Origin: Yamagishiella unicocca
Taxonomy: Eukaryota; Chlorophyta; Chlorophyceae; Chlamydomonadales; Volvocaceae
Reading direction: 5' to 3'
DNA length: 64,000 bases
Assembly (NCBI GenBank): GCA_003116995.1
Contig: BDSL01000144.1
Span: 1-64,000, forward strand
Shown here piece after piece: positions 1 to 10,200 of the stretch. A program made the translations under genes and the position numbers. The notes beneath the pieces were generated by a model. The model saw nothing but the letters and a program-made list of their open reading frames with translations, was not told the origin of the DNA and ran no database searches. How positions within the stretch are numbered: the first letter of the stretch is position 1; every line of letters begins with the position of its first letter.

Positions 1-1958
1 CGCTGCACCCCCGCCGCGCATCAGGCCCGCACCAACCGTGTACCTGCCGGAGCCGGCCTGCTCTACCTCGCCCTGCCCCCTCCGCTGGCGGCTTCGGCCT
101 CCTCCCTCTCGAAGCCCACGTACGGGCTCGCCACGCCGTCCTGGCCGTGCGAGGCCTGGCCGGCGCGTGTGGCCTCCTGCCGTCTGCCCCCCAGTGGCCC
201 CAGCTCCTCCTCGCCCTCCTGCGCCACGGCCACCCCGCGGCCCACCCCCTGTGCCTCCTGCCCCTCCACGGCGACGCCCGCACCACCGCCGCCCCGCTGG
301 TGCTCGGCCGGCCCCTCCCACGGGGCTCCCCGGCCCTCGCCCAGCTGCTTACGGCGCTCGCCCATCTCCCGCCCATCACCATCCTGGACCCCACACTGGC
401 CGCCCCGGGACCCTGGTGCTTCTCGGCGCCCCTCTGGGGCAACCCCTCCTGGTCGATGCCACCGGCCGGGGCCTGGAGACCGACTTCCCCGACCTCGCCC
501 AGCTGCGTGGGCTTGATACGGTGGGTGTCGCCGTCCAGTGCTACAATGCCCTGGGCCGGGTCCGGACGGCCCTCGCTGTCGCCGCTGCCGGGGGGCCCCC
601 CGCCATACGCTGTACCGAGTACCTGCGGCTCGACGTCCTCCGCGACGTCCTCCGCCTCTCCCCGCCCACCCCGTCCCGGCCTCCATGCGGGATGGGGCCA
701 CGGGCCTGGCCCGCGTCGACGCCCTCGTTGGCCGCCTTCCCGCCACCTGGGCCATCGCGGCCATCCTCGTTCTGGCGGCCCCGGGGGGTGCGGCTGCCGC
801 CCCCCGCTGCGGACGCCTGGGGCCGCCTGGCCCGCTGTGTCGGCTGGCGGGTGGGCCCCGCGGCCATTCCCCTTGTCTCCCTCACCGTCAAGTCGGCTAC
901 CATCCTGCAGCTCGGCCCAGCCTTCGCTGCTCTGGCGGCTAAGCATACGGCCTTCCTTCAGGAGGCCTGGGAGGCTCCCCTTCCCCCGGCAGCCCTGGCC
1001 TCCACCCTCCGGGAATTTCAGGCCACTCTGGTGCGCCTCTGGCGTCTTCGCTGGGACAACACGCACAAGGAGCCCCTCTGGCGGCTCGCCATGAACGGGT
1101 TCCATGGCTTCCCCATGCACGCGGCCCTCCTGGCGCGGGGTCGCCCACGACCCCCTGCCCGTGCGGAGCGTCCATGGCCACGGGCCGCCGGCGCCACCAC
1201 TTCTGGGAGTGTGTGGTGGCCTTGTCATTGCGTGACGAGCTTGTGGAGGCGATGGGGGGCGCGGTTGTCCTGCTCCCGCAGCATTTGTGGCTGGGTCGGC
1301 CCCCATTGGGGTGCACCCGCTTGTTTGGGATGTGGTGTGCTTGGCGGCCGTTGCGGCGTTGGTTTGGGCTCCGCCTCCTGTTTCGGGTGCAGGCTGGGGC
1401 CCCCGGGGGCGCATGCCGGTGGTGCGGGTGTGCGCAGCGGTGACGGCCGACTTCTGGGCCCGCCTCAGTGCGTTTGCCGAGCTGGGGCTGGCCCCCCGCG
1501 GGTGGGGGGCCATCCCGTCCGATCACCCTTCCTCGCCGCCTCGCCCGCGGGGAGGTGGTCTTCCCGGGCCGCCCGGGTGCCGAGGAGTGACCCGACGGCT
1601 GACTCGGGTGCGATTTTCTGGGCCTTAGGCCCCCGCTCTGCTGTCTTTTGTGGGTGCTTTTGGGTTCTGGGGCTTGGGTCCCCCGTTTTGCCGGGCCGCG
1701 TTCCTCGCGTCTCGCTGCTGGCTTGGTGCAGGTGGTTCGTGTTGGCTGGACGCGCTTGTCTCCTCCCCGTGCTTTGAGTTGTGCGTGCTGCCTTCTCCGT
1801 GTCCTCGTGTTTGGCTGCCTTCGGCTTTTGCCCCTTCCCGGCCGTGAGGGCGGGCTCTTTTGCCCAGTGACCCGTGTCGTGGTCTGGCCCATCGGGCCCG
1901 CCTGGTTGCGCTTCCGCGCTTGAGCCGTTCTGGCTCCCTTGTAATACTCGCATTCTGC
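1..1958 (+). mobile_element. LINE family A, unit U1: 3' part of a non-LTR retrotransposon (cut by window edge)
   Basis: This is the 3' part of a non-LTR retrotransposon whose 5' part lies outside the window. About 1-1590 corresponds to the C-terminal part of the ORF2-type protein. The segment typical of the region after the reverse transcriptase, with the APLWGNP motif near 425-445, is followed by the LLVDATGRGLETDFPDLAQL segment in a different frame. The reading frame is therefore broken near 430-450, and it is broken again downstream. The homologous stop codon is at 1588-1590. About 370 bp of 3' UTR follows and ends in the tail TAATACTCGCATTCTGC. The copy is decayed, and unit U6 is a less damaged paralogue of its second half. 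The coding assignment is inferred from the zinc-knuckle motif seen in U6 and from the shared tail. Confidence 0.75.
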
Positions 1959-2819
1959 TTACAAGGCTCTACAGGGCCACGGCGCCCTAGGCGCCGTGGT
2001 CCTCGTCCTCTTTTTGTGGACCTCGTCATGGGTCGCGCAACTTTCTGTCCGCTTGCGGCGCAGTCTCTGCTCTCCATCGTCTCTCGTCTTTCGCCCTCTC
2101 TGGTACTGGCTGCTGGAGCTTGGGCGCGCTCTGGTGCTCGGCGGCGCTGGCGCCTCTGCTGATGGTCCTCGCTCCGGGCCGCGGCTCCTCCGCTCGCTAC
2201 GCCTCGCGGACGGCTCCGTGCTCGTGGTCTTGCCCACGCTGAAGGCTCGGTTCTTGTGGAGGCAATGGACTCGACGGTTCGGTTCTGTGGGATGGCCATG
2301 GACCCGTTTCCGACTCGCTGTGGTGACTCTCGCCCACGTTGCAGGCTTGGTTTTGGTGGCTCGTGTTCGACACGCTTCCCTACTCGGCGCGGATCTTGAT
2401 TCGTGGCCTGACTAGCGGCTTGGGCTTTTGGCCCCCCCGTTGCGCTCTCGCGTATCGCTGCAGGCTTGGTATTTGGTGGCTCGTGTTCGGCACGCTTTCC
2501 CTACTCGGCGCGGGTCTTTTTCCCGTGGCCTTTGTAGCGGCCTGGCCTTTTGGCCCTCCCGGTGTGCTCTCGCGCATCGCTGCAGGCTTGGTGTTGGTGG
2601 CTCGTGGTCGGCACGCTTTCCCTACTCGGCGAGGCTCTTTCGCACTTGTAGTCGTTTTCGGTTTCCCTGTCGGCCTCGGTCCGGCTGCCTTTTCCCGACC
2701 AGTGAGGAGTGGTTTTGACTTCGTCCGGTGATCTGTGTTGTGGCCTGGCCCATTGGGCCCGCCTGGTTGCGCTTCCGCGCTTGAGCCGCTCTGGCTCCCC
2801 TGTAACACTCGCATTCTGC
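1959..2819 (+). mobile_element. Non-autonomous element B, unit U2 (about 0.86 kb, probably full length)
   Basis: Element B begins at about 1961 with ACAAGGCTCTACAG, followed by a perfect hairpin at 1977-1999. It ends at 2819 with GTAACACTCGCATTCTGC. The second complete copy on the minus strand (30158-31013) starts at the same base, so these are real termini. The interior has no coding capacity but contains a series of about 120-bp sub-repeats (GCAGGCTTGGT...GGTGGCTCGTG, at 2341, 2461 and 2581). Its last 90 bp or so are nearly the same as the last 90 bp of LINE A. That is the relationship seen between SINE-like parasites and their partner LINE. Confidence 0.75.
1977..1999. repeat. Perfect hairpin near the 5' end of element B
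   Basis: Two 10-nt arms (CCACGGCGCC and its complement) flank a CTA loop. The same hairpin is present in the minus-strand copy near 30976-30998, so it is a conserved part of the element. Confidence 0.85.
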
Positions 2820-4097
2820 TTAAAGACGGGAACCGTCTTCTTCGTGAAGCAGATGATCGTGTATGTTAATTGTGGTTTAGTATGCGTGGATGGAAAGGCG
2901 TGTGGAGGATGGGATCGCGTGCTGTCCTTGACTGTCTGGCCTCGGTGTACCCAGGGGTAGCTGGGTTGCCATCCTTCTGGGGAGCCCTCTGTTTTGCATA
3001 TCTCAGGCTCGATCTTGTCATCTGGTCCTGGGGCCTCTAGCACTGGCTCGAGTGGTGGGCCTTGGCGTGCCCAGGGGTGCTTGGGTTGTCTTTCTTGTCA
3101 GGGTCCACTGTCTTGGGCGAGGTGAGGTGTCAAATGTTTCGGGTGGCTTTCGGGGCGTCTGCTGGCTGCTACCGCTGTCATCTTGTATGGTGCGGTGATG
3201 TCTGGGTCTTCCCCCTTGGGTTTGGCCCGGCTTGCCTCTGTTGAGTCCATCCAGGCTGATCCAGGACATGGCCCCCCTTCTTGTCCTGGGTAAATCGGGC
3301 TATAGGTCACGTAAATATATATGTGATTGATTTGTTACGTTGCGAGGTATCTAAGGTACCTTAGGTACCGGTCCCCAGCCTGTATCGTGAGGCGCGCGGC
3401 GTAGCAGCGTAGTGCATCCAGCGTAGTGCATCCACGCGGTTTTCTCAGCTGGCGCTCTGTTTCATCAGCCCCGTCTGCTACCATACTTTTGTAGCCAACC
3501 CAATGTGGTACCATGGACATGCTGCTATTCCTCTTGCGTTCTAGGGCACTGTGAGTTGCGCTCGTCCGGCCCACCTGCTCTAAAAAACGCCTGTTAGGGG
3601 TATCCGGTGTTTTGCATCTGCCAGGCGGCAATCCCGTCCGTTCGCGGCTACTGTTTCCCGGTCATTTTGCGATCTTTTTGCGCGCAGCTTCCCAGCCCCC
3701 GCTGTTAATTTCGTGTACTGGGGAGTTTTATTGCGCTCCTGGCCAAGCGGAAATGCGGCCCGTCTGGGCTGTTCCTCCAGCCACTACTTTTCGGCATCGG
3801 CGGTAGAATATACGGGCGGTGCTCGTATTACACGGTCCCGGCCCTCTCCACATACGATCTCGGCTTTTTTTAGCAGGGAATGTCATGACGAGCATCGTCC
3901 GCGCAGCTTCCCCACGCTCGCTTGTATTTTTGACTTTTAGGGGTGTCCGTTCTGCATTCGGCCAAGTGGCCAGCCGGTCAGTCTGTGCTGCTCGTCCGAC
4001 CCGTGTACCATAGTCTAAAGTCGGCATCGGCGGTAGTTTCATACGGTCTCGGATGGGGCAAATCTCGCTACAATGGTCTGTAACACTCGCATTCTGC
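2820..4097 (+). mobile_element. Non-autonomous element C, unit U3 (about 1.26 kb)
   Basis: Element C starts with AAAGACGGGAACCGTCTT (2823-2840), which itself folds into a hairpin. Its unique sequence runs to CGCTACAATGGTCTG at about 4078. It is then followed directly by the common tail TAACACTCGCATTCTGC, ending at 4097. A second copy lies on the minus strand at 31028-32271, starts at the same hairpin, and lacks the common tail. No protein of a known family is encoded. The composition (more AT, many TTTT runs) differs from LINE A. Confidence 0.65.
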
Positions 4098-4488
4098 TTA
4101 AAGACCATTTCCGCTCGGCCGGGAAATGCGGCCCGTCTCAGCTGTTTCTCCGGCCACTACATTTCGGCATCGGCGGTAGAATGTACGGGCTCGGTGCTCG
4201 TGCAGCACGGTCCCGGCCCTCACGACATACGATCTCGGCTTTTTTCAGCAGGGAATGGCATGTCGAGCATCCTCCGCGATGCCTCCCGACGCTCGCTTGT
4301 AATTTTGCCATTTAGAAGTCTCTGTCCTGTAATCGGTCATTTGGCTCTGCGTTCCGTCTGTGCTGCTCGTCCGACTCGTGTACACACGCTAAAATCGGCA
4401 TCGGCGGTAGTTTCGTACGGACTCGTCTGGGGAAAATCTCGCTACAATGGTCTGCCGTTCTGGCTCCCTTGTACTACTCGCATTCTGC
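4098..4488 (+). mobile_element. Element C, unit U4, 5'-truncated
   Basis: This unit repeats about the last 380 bp of element C (compare 3727-4078 with 4113-4455), in the same orientation and directly after the tail of U3. It again ends at CTACAATGGTCTG, followed by CGTTCTGGCTCCCTTG and a slightly altered tail (TACTACTCGCATTCTGC) at 4488. The tail therefore carries about 20 bp more of the LINE A end than U3 does. Confidence 0.65.
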
Positions 4489-5150
4489 ATGGATGGTCCT
4501 CGCTCCGGGCCGCGGCTCCTCCGCTCGCTACGCCTCGCGGACGGCTCCGTGCTCGTGGTCTTGCCCACGCTGAAGGCTCGGTTCTTGTGGAGGCAATGGA
4601 CTCGACGGTTCGGTTCTGTGGGATGGCCTTGGACCCGTTTCCGACTCGCTGTGGTGACTCTCGCCCACGTTGCAGGCTTGGTTTTGGTGGCTCGTGTTCG
4701 ACACTATTCCCTACTCGGCGCGGATCTTGATTCGTGGCCTGACTAGCGGCTTGGGCTTTTGGCCCCCCCGTTGCGCTCTCGCGTATCGCTGCAGGCTTGG
4801 TATTTGGTGGCTCGTGTTCGGCACGCTTTCCCTACTCGGCGCGGGTCTTTTTCCCGTGGCCTTTGTAGCGGCCTGGCCTTTTGGCCCTCCCGGTGTGCTC
4901 TCGCGCATCGCTGCAGGCTTGGTGTTGGTGGCTCGTGGTCGGCACGCTTTCCCTACTCGGCGAGGCTCTTTCGCACTTGTAGTCGTTTTCGGTTTCCCTG
5001 TCGGCCTCGGTCCGGCTGCCTTTTCCCGACCAGTGAGGAGTGGTTTTGACTTCGTCCGGTGATCTGTGTTGTGGCCTGGCCCATTGGGCCCGCCTGGTTG
5101 CGCTTCCGCGCTTGAGCCGCTCTGGCTCCCCTGTAACACTCGCATTCTGC
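4489..5150 (+). mobile_element. Element B, unit U5, 5'-truncated
   Basis: The sequence from about 4492 matches U2 from about 2160 to its 3' end, with very few differences. The truncated 5' end is joined directly to the tail of U4, with only 2-3 extra bases at the joint. Confidence 0.75.
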
Positions 5151-6512
5151 AATGTACCGAGTACCTGCGGCTCGACGTCCTCCGCGACGTCCTCCGCCTC
5201 TCCCCCGCCCACCCCGTCCCGGCCTCCATGCGGGATGGGGCCACGGGCCTAGCCCGCGTCGACGCCCTCGTTGGCCGCCTTCCCGCCACCTGGGCCATCG
5301 CGGCCCTCCTCGTTCTGGCGGCCCCGGGGGGTGCGGCTGCCGCCCCCCCCGCTGCGGACGCCTGGGGCCGCATGGCCCGCTGTGTCGGCTGGCGGGTGGG
5401 CCCCGCGGCCATTCCCCTTGTCTCCCTCACCGTCAAGTCGGCTACCATCCTGCAGCTCGGCCCAGCCTTCGCTGCTCTGGCGGCTAAGCATACGGCCTTC
5501 CTTCAGGAGGCCTGGGAGGCTCCCCTTCCCCCGGCAGCCCTGGCCTCCACCCTCCGGGAATTTCAGGCCACTCTGGTGCGCCTCTGGCGTCTTCGCTGGG
5601 ACAACACGCACAAGGAGCCCCTCTGGCGGCTCGCCATGAACGGGTTCCATGGCTTCCCCATGCACGCGGCCCTCCTGGCGCGGGGGTCGCCCACGACCCC
5701 CTGCCCGTGCGGAGCGCCCATGGCCACGGGCCGCCGGCGCCACCACTTCTGGGAGTGTGTGGTGGCCTTGTCATTGCGTGACGAGCTTGTGGAGGCGATG
5801 GGGGGCGCGGTTGTCCTGCTCCCGCAGCATTTGTGGCTGGGTCGGCCCCCGTTGGGGGTGCACCCGCTTGTTTGGGATGTGGTGTGCTTGGCGGCCGTCG
5901 CGGCGTTGGGTTTGGGGCTCCGCCTCCTGTTTCGGGTGCAGGCTGGGGCCCCCGGGGGGCGCATGCCGGTGGTGCGGGTGTGCGCCGCGGTGACGGCCGA
6001 CTTCTGGGCCCGCCTCAGTGCGTTTGCCGAGCTGGGGCTGGCCCCCCGCGGGTGGGGGGCCATCCCGTCCGATCACCCCTTCCTCGCCGCCTCGCCCGCG
6101 GGGGAGGTGGTCTTCCCGGGCCGCCCGGGTGCCGAGGAGTGACCCGACGGCTGACTCGGGTGCGATTTTCTGGGCCTTAGGCCCCCGCTCTGCTGTCTTT
6201 TGTGGGTGCTTTTGGGTTCTGGGGCTTGGGGCCCCCGTTTTGCCGGAACGCGTTCCTCGCGTCTCGCTGCTGGCTTGGTGCAGGTGGTTCGTGTTGTCTG
6301 GACGCGCTTGTTCTCCTCCCCGTGCTTTGAGTTGTGTGTGCTGCCTTCTCCGTGTCCTCGTGTTTGGCTGCCTTCGGCTTTTGCCCCCTCCCGGCCGGTG
6401 AGGGCGGGCTCTTTTGCCCAGTGACCCGTGTCGTGGTCTGGCCCATCGGGCCCGCCTGGTTGCGCTTCCGCGCTTGAGCCGTTCTGGCTCCCTTGTAATA
6501 CTCGCATTCTGC
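5151..6512 (+). mobile_element. LINE family A, unit U6, 5'-truncated
   Basis: U6 matches U1 from about 613 to its 3' end. It is joined to the tail of U5 by the bases AA. It keeps an open frame for the C-terminal protein domain (see the entry at 5153-6142), then a 370-bp 3' UTR and the tail ending at 6512. 5' truncation is the usual outcome of target-primed reverse transcription. Confidence 0.8.
5153..6142 (+). pseudogene. C-terminal fragment of LINE A ORF2-type protein (zinc-knuckle region)
   Basis: An open frame of about 330 codons without its own start codon ends with TGA at 6140-6142. It contains NGFHGFPMHAALLARG followed by PCPCGAP and RRHHFWECVVALSLR. This is a C-x-C...H-x(3)-C cluster of the kind found after the reverse transcriptase in plant and algal LINE proteins. 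The fragment starts inside the coding region because the element is 5'-truncated, so it cannot encode an active reverse transcriptase. U1 carries the same segment with frameshifts. Family assignment rests on the motif and on its position just before a LINE-type 3' UTR. Confidence 0.65.
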
Positions 6513-7022
6513 AATGGGCCCGCCTCAGTGCGTTTGCCGAGCTGGGGCTGGCCCCCCGCGGGTGGGGGGCCATCCCGTCCGATCACCCCTTCCTCGCCGC
6601 CTCGCCCGCGGGGGAGGTGGTCTTCCCGGGCCGCCCGGGTGCCGAGGAGTGACCCGACGGCTGACTCGGGTGCGATTTTCTGGGCCTTAGGCCCCCGCTC
6701 TGCTGTCTTTTGTGGGTGCTTTTGGGTTCTGGGGCTTGGGGCCCCCGTTTTGCCGGAACGCGTTCCTCGCGTCTCGCTGCTGGCTTGGTGCAGGTGGTTC
6801 GTGTTGTCTGGACGCGCTTGTTCTCCTCCCCGTGCTTTGAGTTGTGTGTGCTGCCTTCTCCGTGTCCTCGTGTTTGGCTGCCTTCGGCTTTTGCCCCCTC
6901 CCGGCCGGTGAGGGCGGGCTCTTTTGCCCAGTGACCCGTGTTGTGGTCTGGCCCATCGGGCCCGCCTGGTTGCGCTTCCGCGCTTGAGCCGTTCTGGCTC
7001 CCTTGTAATACTCGCATTCTGC
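6513..7022 (+). mobile_element. LINE family A, unit U7, 5'-truncated
   Basis: U7 repeats the last 507 bp or so of U6 (from the GGGCCCGCCTCAGTGCG segment) almost base for base and is joined to the U6 tail by AAT. It ends at 7022 and is followed by TTAAATAAACG. Because it is so similar to U6, the two copies must be recent. Confidence 0.8.
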
Positions 7023-7275
7023 TTAAATAAACGTCACCACTAAAAGCAGCAGCCTGCAGCAGCCCGCAGCAGCCAGCTGTTTCCTGTAGCACGAACGAAG
7101 CCTCACATGCACTCGCTCCCACCGCCTCGTCGGCAAACACACCCTGCTGTATACGGTACCTAGACCCGCACCGGGCCCGCCCGCCCGCCCCATCCACTTC
7201 TACCTAATAATCTAGCTGCTAACTAGATTGACAATCAGCTAGCTAGCTAGGGCCGCGCCTCAGCAGTGGACACCA
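7023..7275. other. Short spacer between the retroelement pile and the J-MECR gene
   Basis: This stretch would hold the 3' UTR of the minus-strand gene. It contains a short CAG-rich run (7045-7075) and a CTAG-repeat (7209-7250). I see no gene and no clear polyadenylation signal (TGTAA on the minus strand). Confidence 0.5.
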
Positions 7276-10200
7276 CTACTGGCCGCCTGTTGGCGCCACC
7301 TCCCCCGGCAGTGCCCGCCCCCACAGTTGCCACGTCCTTGTGTCCCTGCTGCGACATAAGGCCCCAGTCCCCCGCGTCCTTGCCCGCCGATGGCGAAGAC
7401 GACGGAGCAAAGAAGGCAGCCGCCGCCGCCCCTGCTGCTGGCGCCCCTCCGCCGGCCCTCCGCCGACCCACAGCCGGCGTGCTGGGCGGTGCAGTCGCCC
7501 CTCCCCATGCTCGCTACTGCTGTCATTAGTGCTGGTGATGGTGGTGATGCTGTGCCACGGTGGCTCGGCAGCGGCGGCAGCAGTAGCGGGCACTGGCATC
7601 GGGAGGTCCGCCGGGTCACGGCCGACCCAGGGGTCCACGTCCTTCATCTTGAGGAGGACCTTGGTGGCCTTGCCGCGCTCCTGCGCGTGCTCCAGAGCCT
7701 CCGCCCATTCCGTAATGTCGTACCTGTGCGGTTCCATTTGCCGTACATAGGTGAGGGCCAGCCACGGCACGTTGCATGCAGCCGCGTCGAAGTAATAGTA
7801 GTAGTGCACGCTCACTGGTGGCAGTGCACGCTAAGTGGCAGTAGTAGTGCACGCTGAGTGGCAGTAGTAGTGCACGCTAAGTGGCAGTAGTAGTGCACGC
7901 TGAGTGGCAGTAGTGCACACGGTAGGTGGTAGTAGTAGTGCACGCCAGGGGATGTACTCACTCTGTGTACGCGACGCTCAACATGTCAGCGCGCACCAGC
8001 TTGGCCAGCGCCTCCAGCGCCCCCCCCATCCTGGCCGGCTGGGCCGCCAGCCAGCGCCGCAGGTTGAAGCCCCGAACCCGCAGGTCGCGGAACACCCACG
8101 ACTGCCAGGGCCACGAGGGCGAGCGCCCGCTCATGCAGCCGTACACCACCAGCTCCCCGCCCTGGGTCGACGGGGCGGGGGGGGGAGAGGGGTAAGAGGG
8201 AGCGGAAGCGGGGGAATGCATGGACCTTACTGGGCCTTATGAGGTAAATACGCAGGAGGCAGGGGCTTGCTGGGTGTGCGATAGCATCCATAGTGACTGG
8301 GGAGGGGCAGCCAGCAGGGGTTTGGGTTTCGCTTGGTTGGTGGCATGGCCCGTGCGAGCTGCTGTGCTAGCTGGGCAGCAGCGGCCCTACCTGGTCGCCT
8401 CGGCTGCTGCTGGCAGCAGCTGATGTCGCTTCGTACGTGGTGCGTGCCCCCGGGGTGACAGCCCCCGGGGGGACAGCCCCCGGGGGACAGCCCCCGGGGG
8501 ACAGCCCCCGGGGTGACAGCCCCCGGGGTGACAGCCCCCGGGGTGACAGCCCCCGGGGTGACAGCCCCCGGGGTGACAGCCCCCGGGGTGACAGCCCCCG
8601 GGGGACAGCCCCCGGGGTGACAGCCCCCGGGGTGACAGCCCCCGGGGTGACAGCCCCCGGGGTGACAGCCCCCGGGGGACAGCCCCCGGGGGACAGCCCC
8701 CGGGGTGACAGCCCCCGGGGGACAGCCCCCGGGGGACAGCCCCCGGGGGACAGCCCCCGGGGGACAGCCCCCGGGGTGACAGCCCCCGGGGTGACAGCCC
8801 CCGGGGTGACAGCCCCCGGGGTGACAGCCCCCGGGGTGACAGCCCCCGGGGTGACAGCCCCCGGGGTGACAGCCCCCGGGGTGACAGCCCCCGGGGTGAC
8901 AGCCCCCGGGGTGACAGCCCCCGGGGGACAGCCCCCGGGGTGACAGCCCCCGGGGGACAGCCCCCGGGGGACAGCCCCCGGGGTGACAGCCCCCGGGTGA
9001 CAGCCCCCGGGGTGACAGCCCCCGGGGTGACAGCCCCCGGGGGACAGCCCCGCCCCTCATCACACCATCTCACCGGGTTGTTTTTGGCGACATCCCACCC
9101 CACCCCGCTCCACCCGGAGGTGCATGCACTTGCGCACTTGTGTCCGGCTTCACTACCTCGATGGCTCTACTTTCTGATCTGGGGCCCTCTGTAACAGTGT
9201 CACAGATACTACCACCACTACTTGCGCACCTCCGCAAGCGCCTCCATCAGCCGCAAAGCCGAGTCTCCTCCCACAGCGTCTAGCGCGAGTCGTGGCCGCG
9301 CGAAGAAGCGGAGGCGGTCCAGCTCCAGCTGGGCGCGCAGGGCGGGAGCGGGTGAGCGAGTGGAGGCGGGAGGGAGGGAAGGAAGGGAGGGAGTGGAGGC
9401 GGGAGGGAGGGAGGGAGGGAGTGGAGGCGGGAGGGAGGGAGTGGAGGCGGGAGGGAGGGAGGGAGGGAGGCACGGTGAGTCGGGGCCCGCCATCGGGGAC
9501 CCCGGATGTGGCGCAGCAAGGACCAGGCAACCACGCATGTAGCGAAGATGCCGATACGGCCAGTAGTTGACGTCGCCATGTCCGGTATGTACGTGTGTAC
9601 GGCTTTACGACAGCCGGTGAAGCGCGCTTACGTCTCACCCTGCCCCGTTTTCTCCCTCCCTCCCTCCCTCCCATCAGCCAGCCAGCAGCTCACCCTCAGC
9701 GAGCCCTCGTCCGGGAGGACCTCCGCCGCCCCCAGGTCCCGCAGCCACGACACCGTCCGCTCCCACTTGGCACCGCCAGCACCGCCGTCAATTGCACCGC
9801 CGGCGGCAACACCGCCAGCAGTAGCAGCAGCCGAGGTCTCTGGCTGCACCACTGCTACTGCCCGCAGCCTCAGAAGGCGCGCGAGCTGCAACACCACCTG
9901 GCCGACCGTGCTGCTGGCGCCGTTGAGGATGAGCGCGTCACCGGGCTGGGCGGTGCAGGGCAGGGGGGGGGGGCAGGACAGCGGTTGGGCGTTTGGACGG
10001 CGGACAGGGATGGAGCGGGGGGGCCGTCGGTGTGTTTGTGTGAGTGAGGGGGCGTCGGAGTGTTTGTGTAAGGCCCCCGGCACCGCGAGCAAAGATAGGG
10101 TGGGCGCATAGAGGCGCGTACGCGGGTAGCGGAAATGGGACCCGAATGTGGCTGGCTATATGGCGCCGATGCCGATGAGCCGCCGAGTAGATAGGGCGGG

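Noticed and set aside
5066..5152. Start of the LINE protein at 5066
   Set aside because: 5066-5150 is the 3' tail of the preceding element B; the frame continues across the joint only by chance.
8227..9103. Long open frames on both strands rich in Gly/Pro/Cys (up to 278 codons)
   Set aside because: They are produced by the 15-bp minisatellite, which has no stop codon in several frames, and they lie in an intron.
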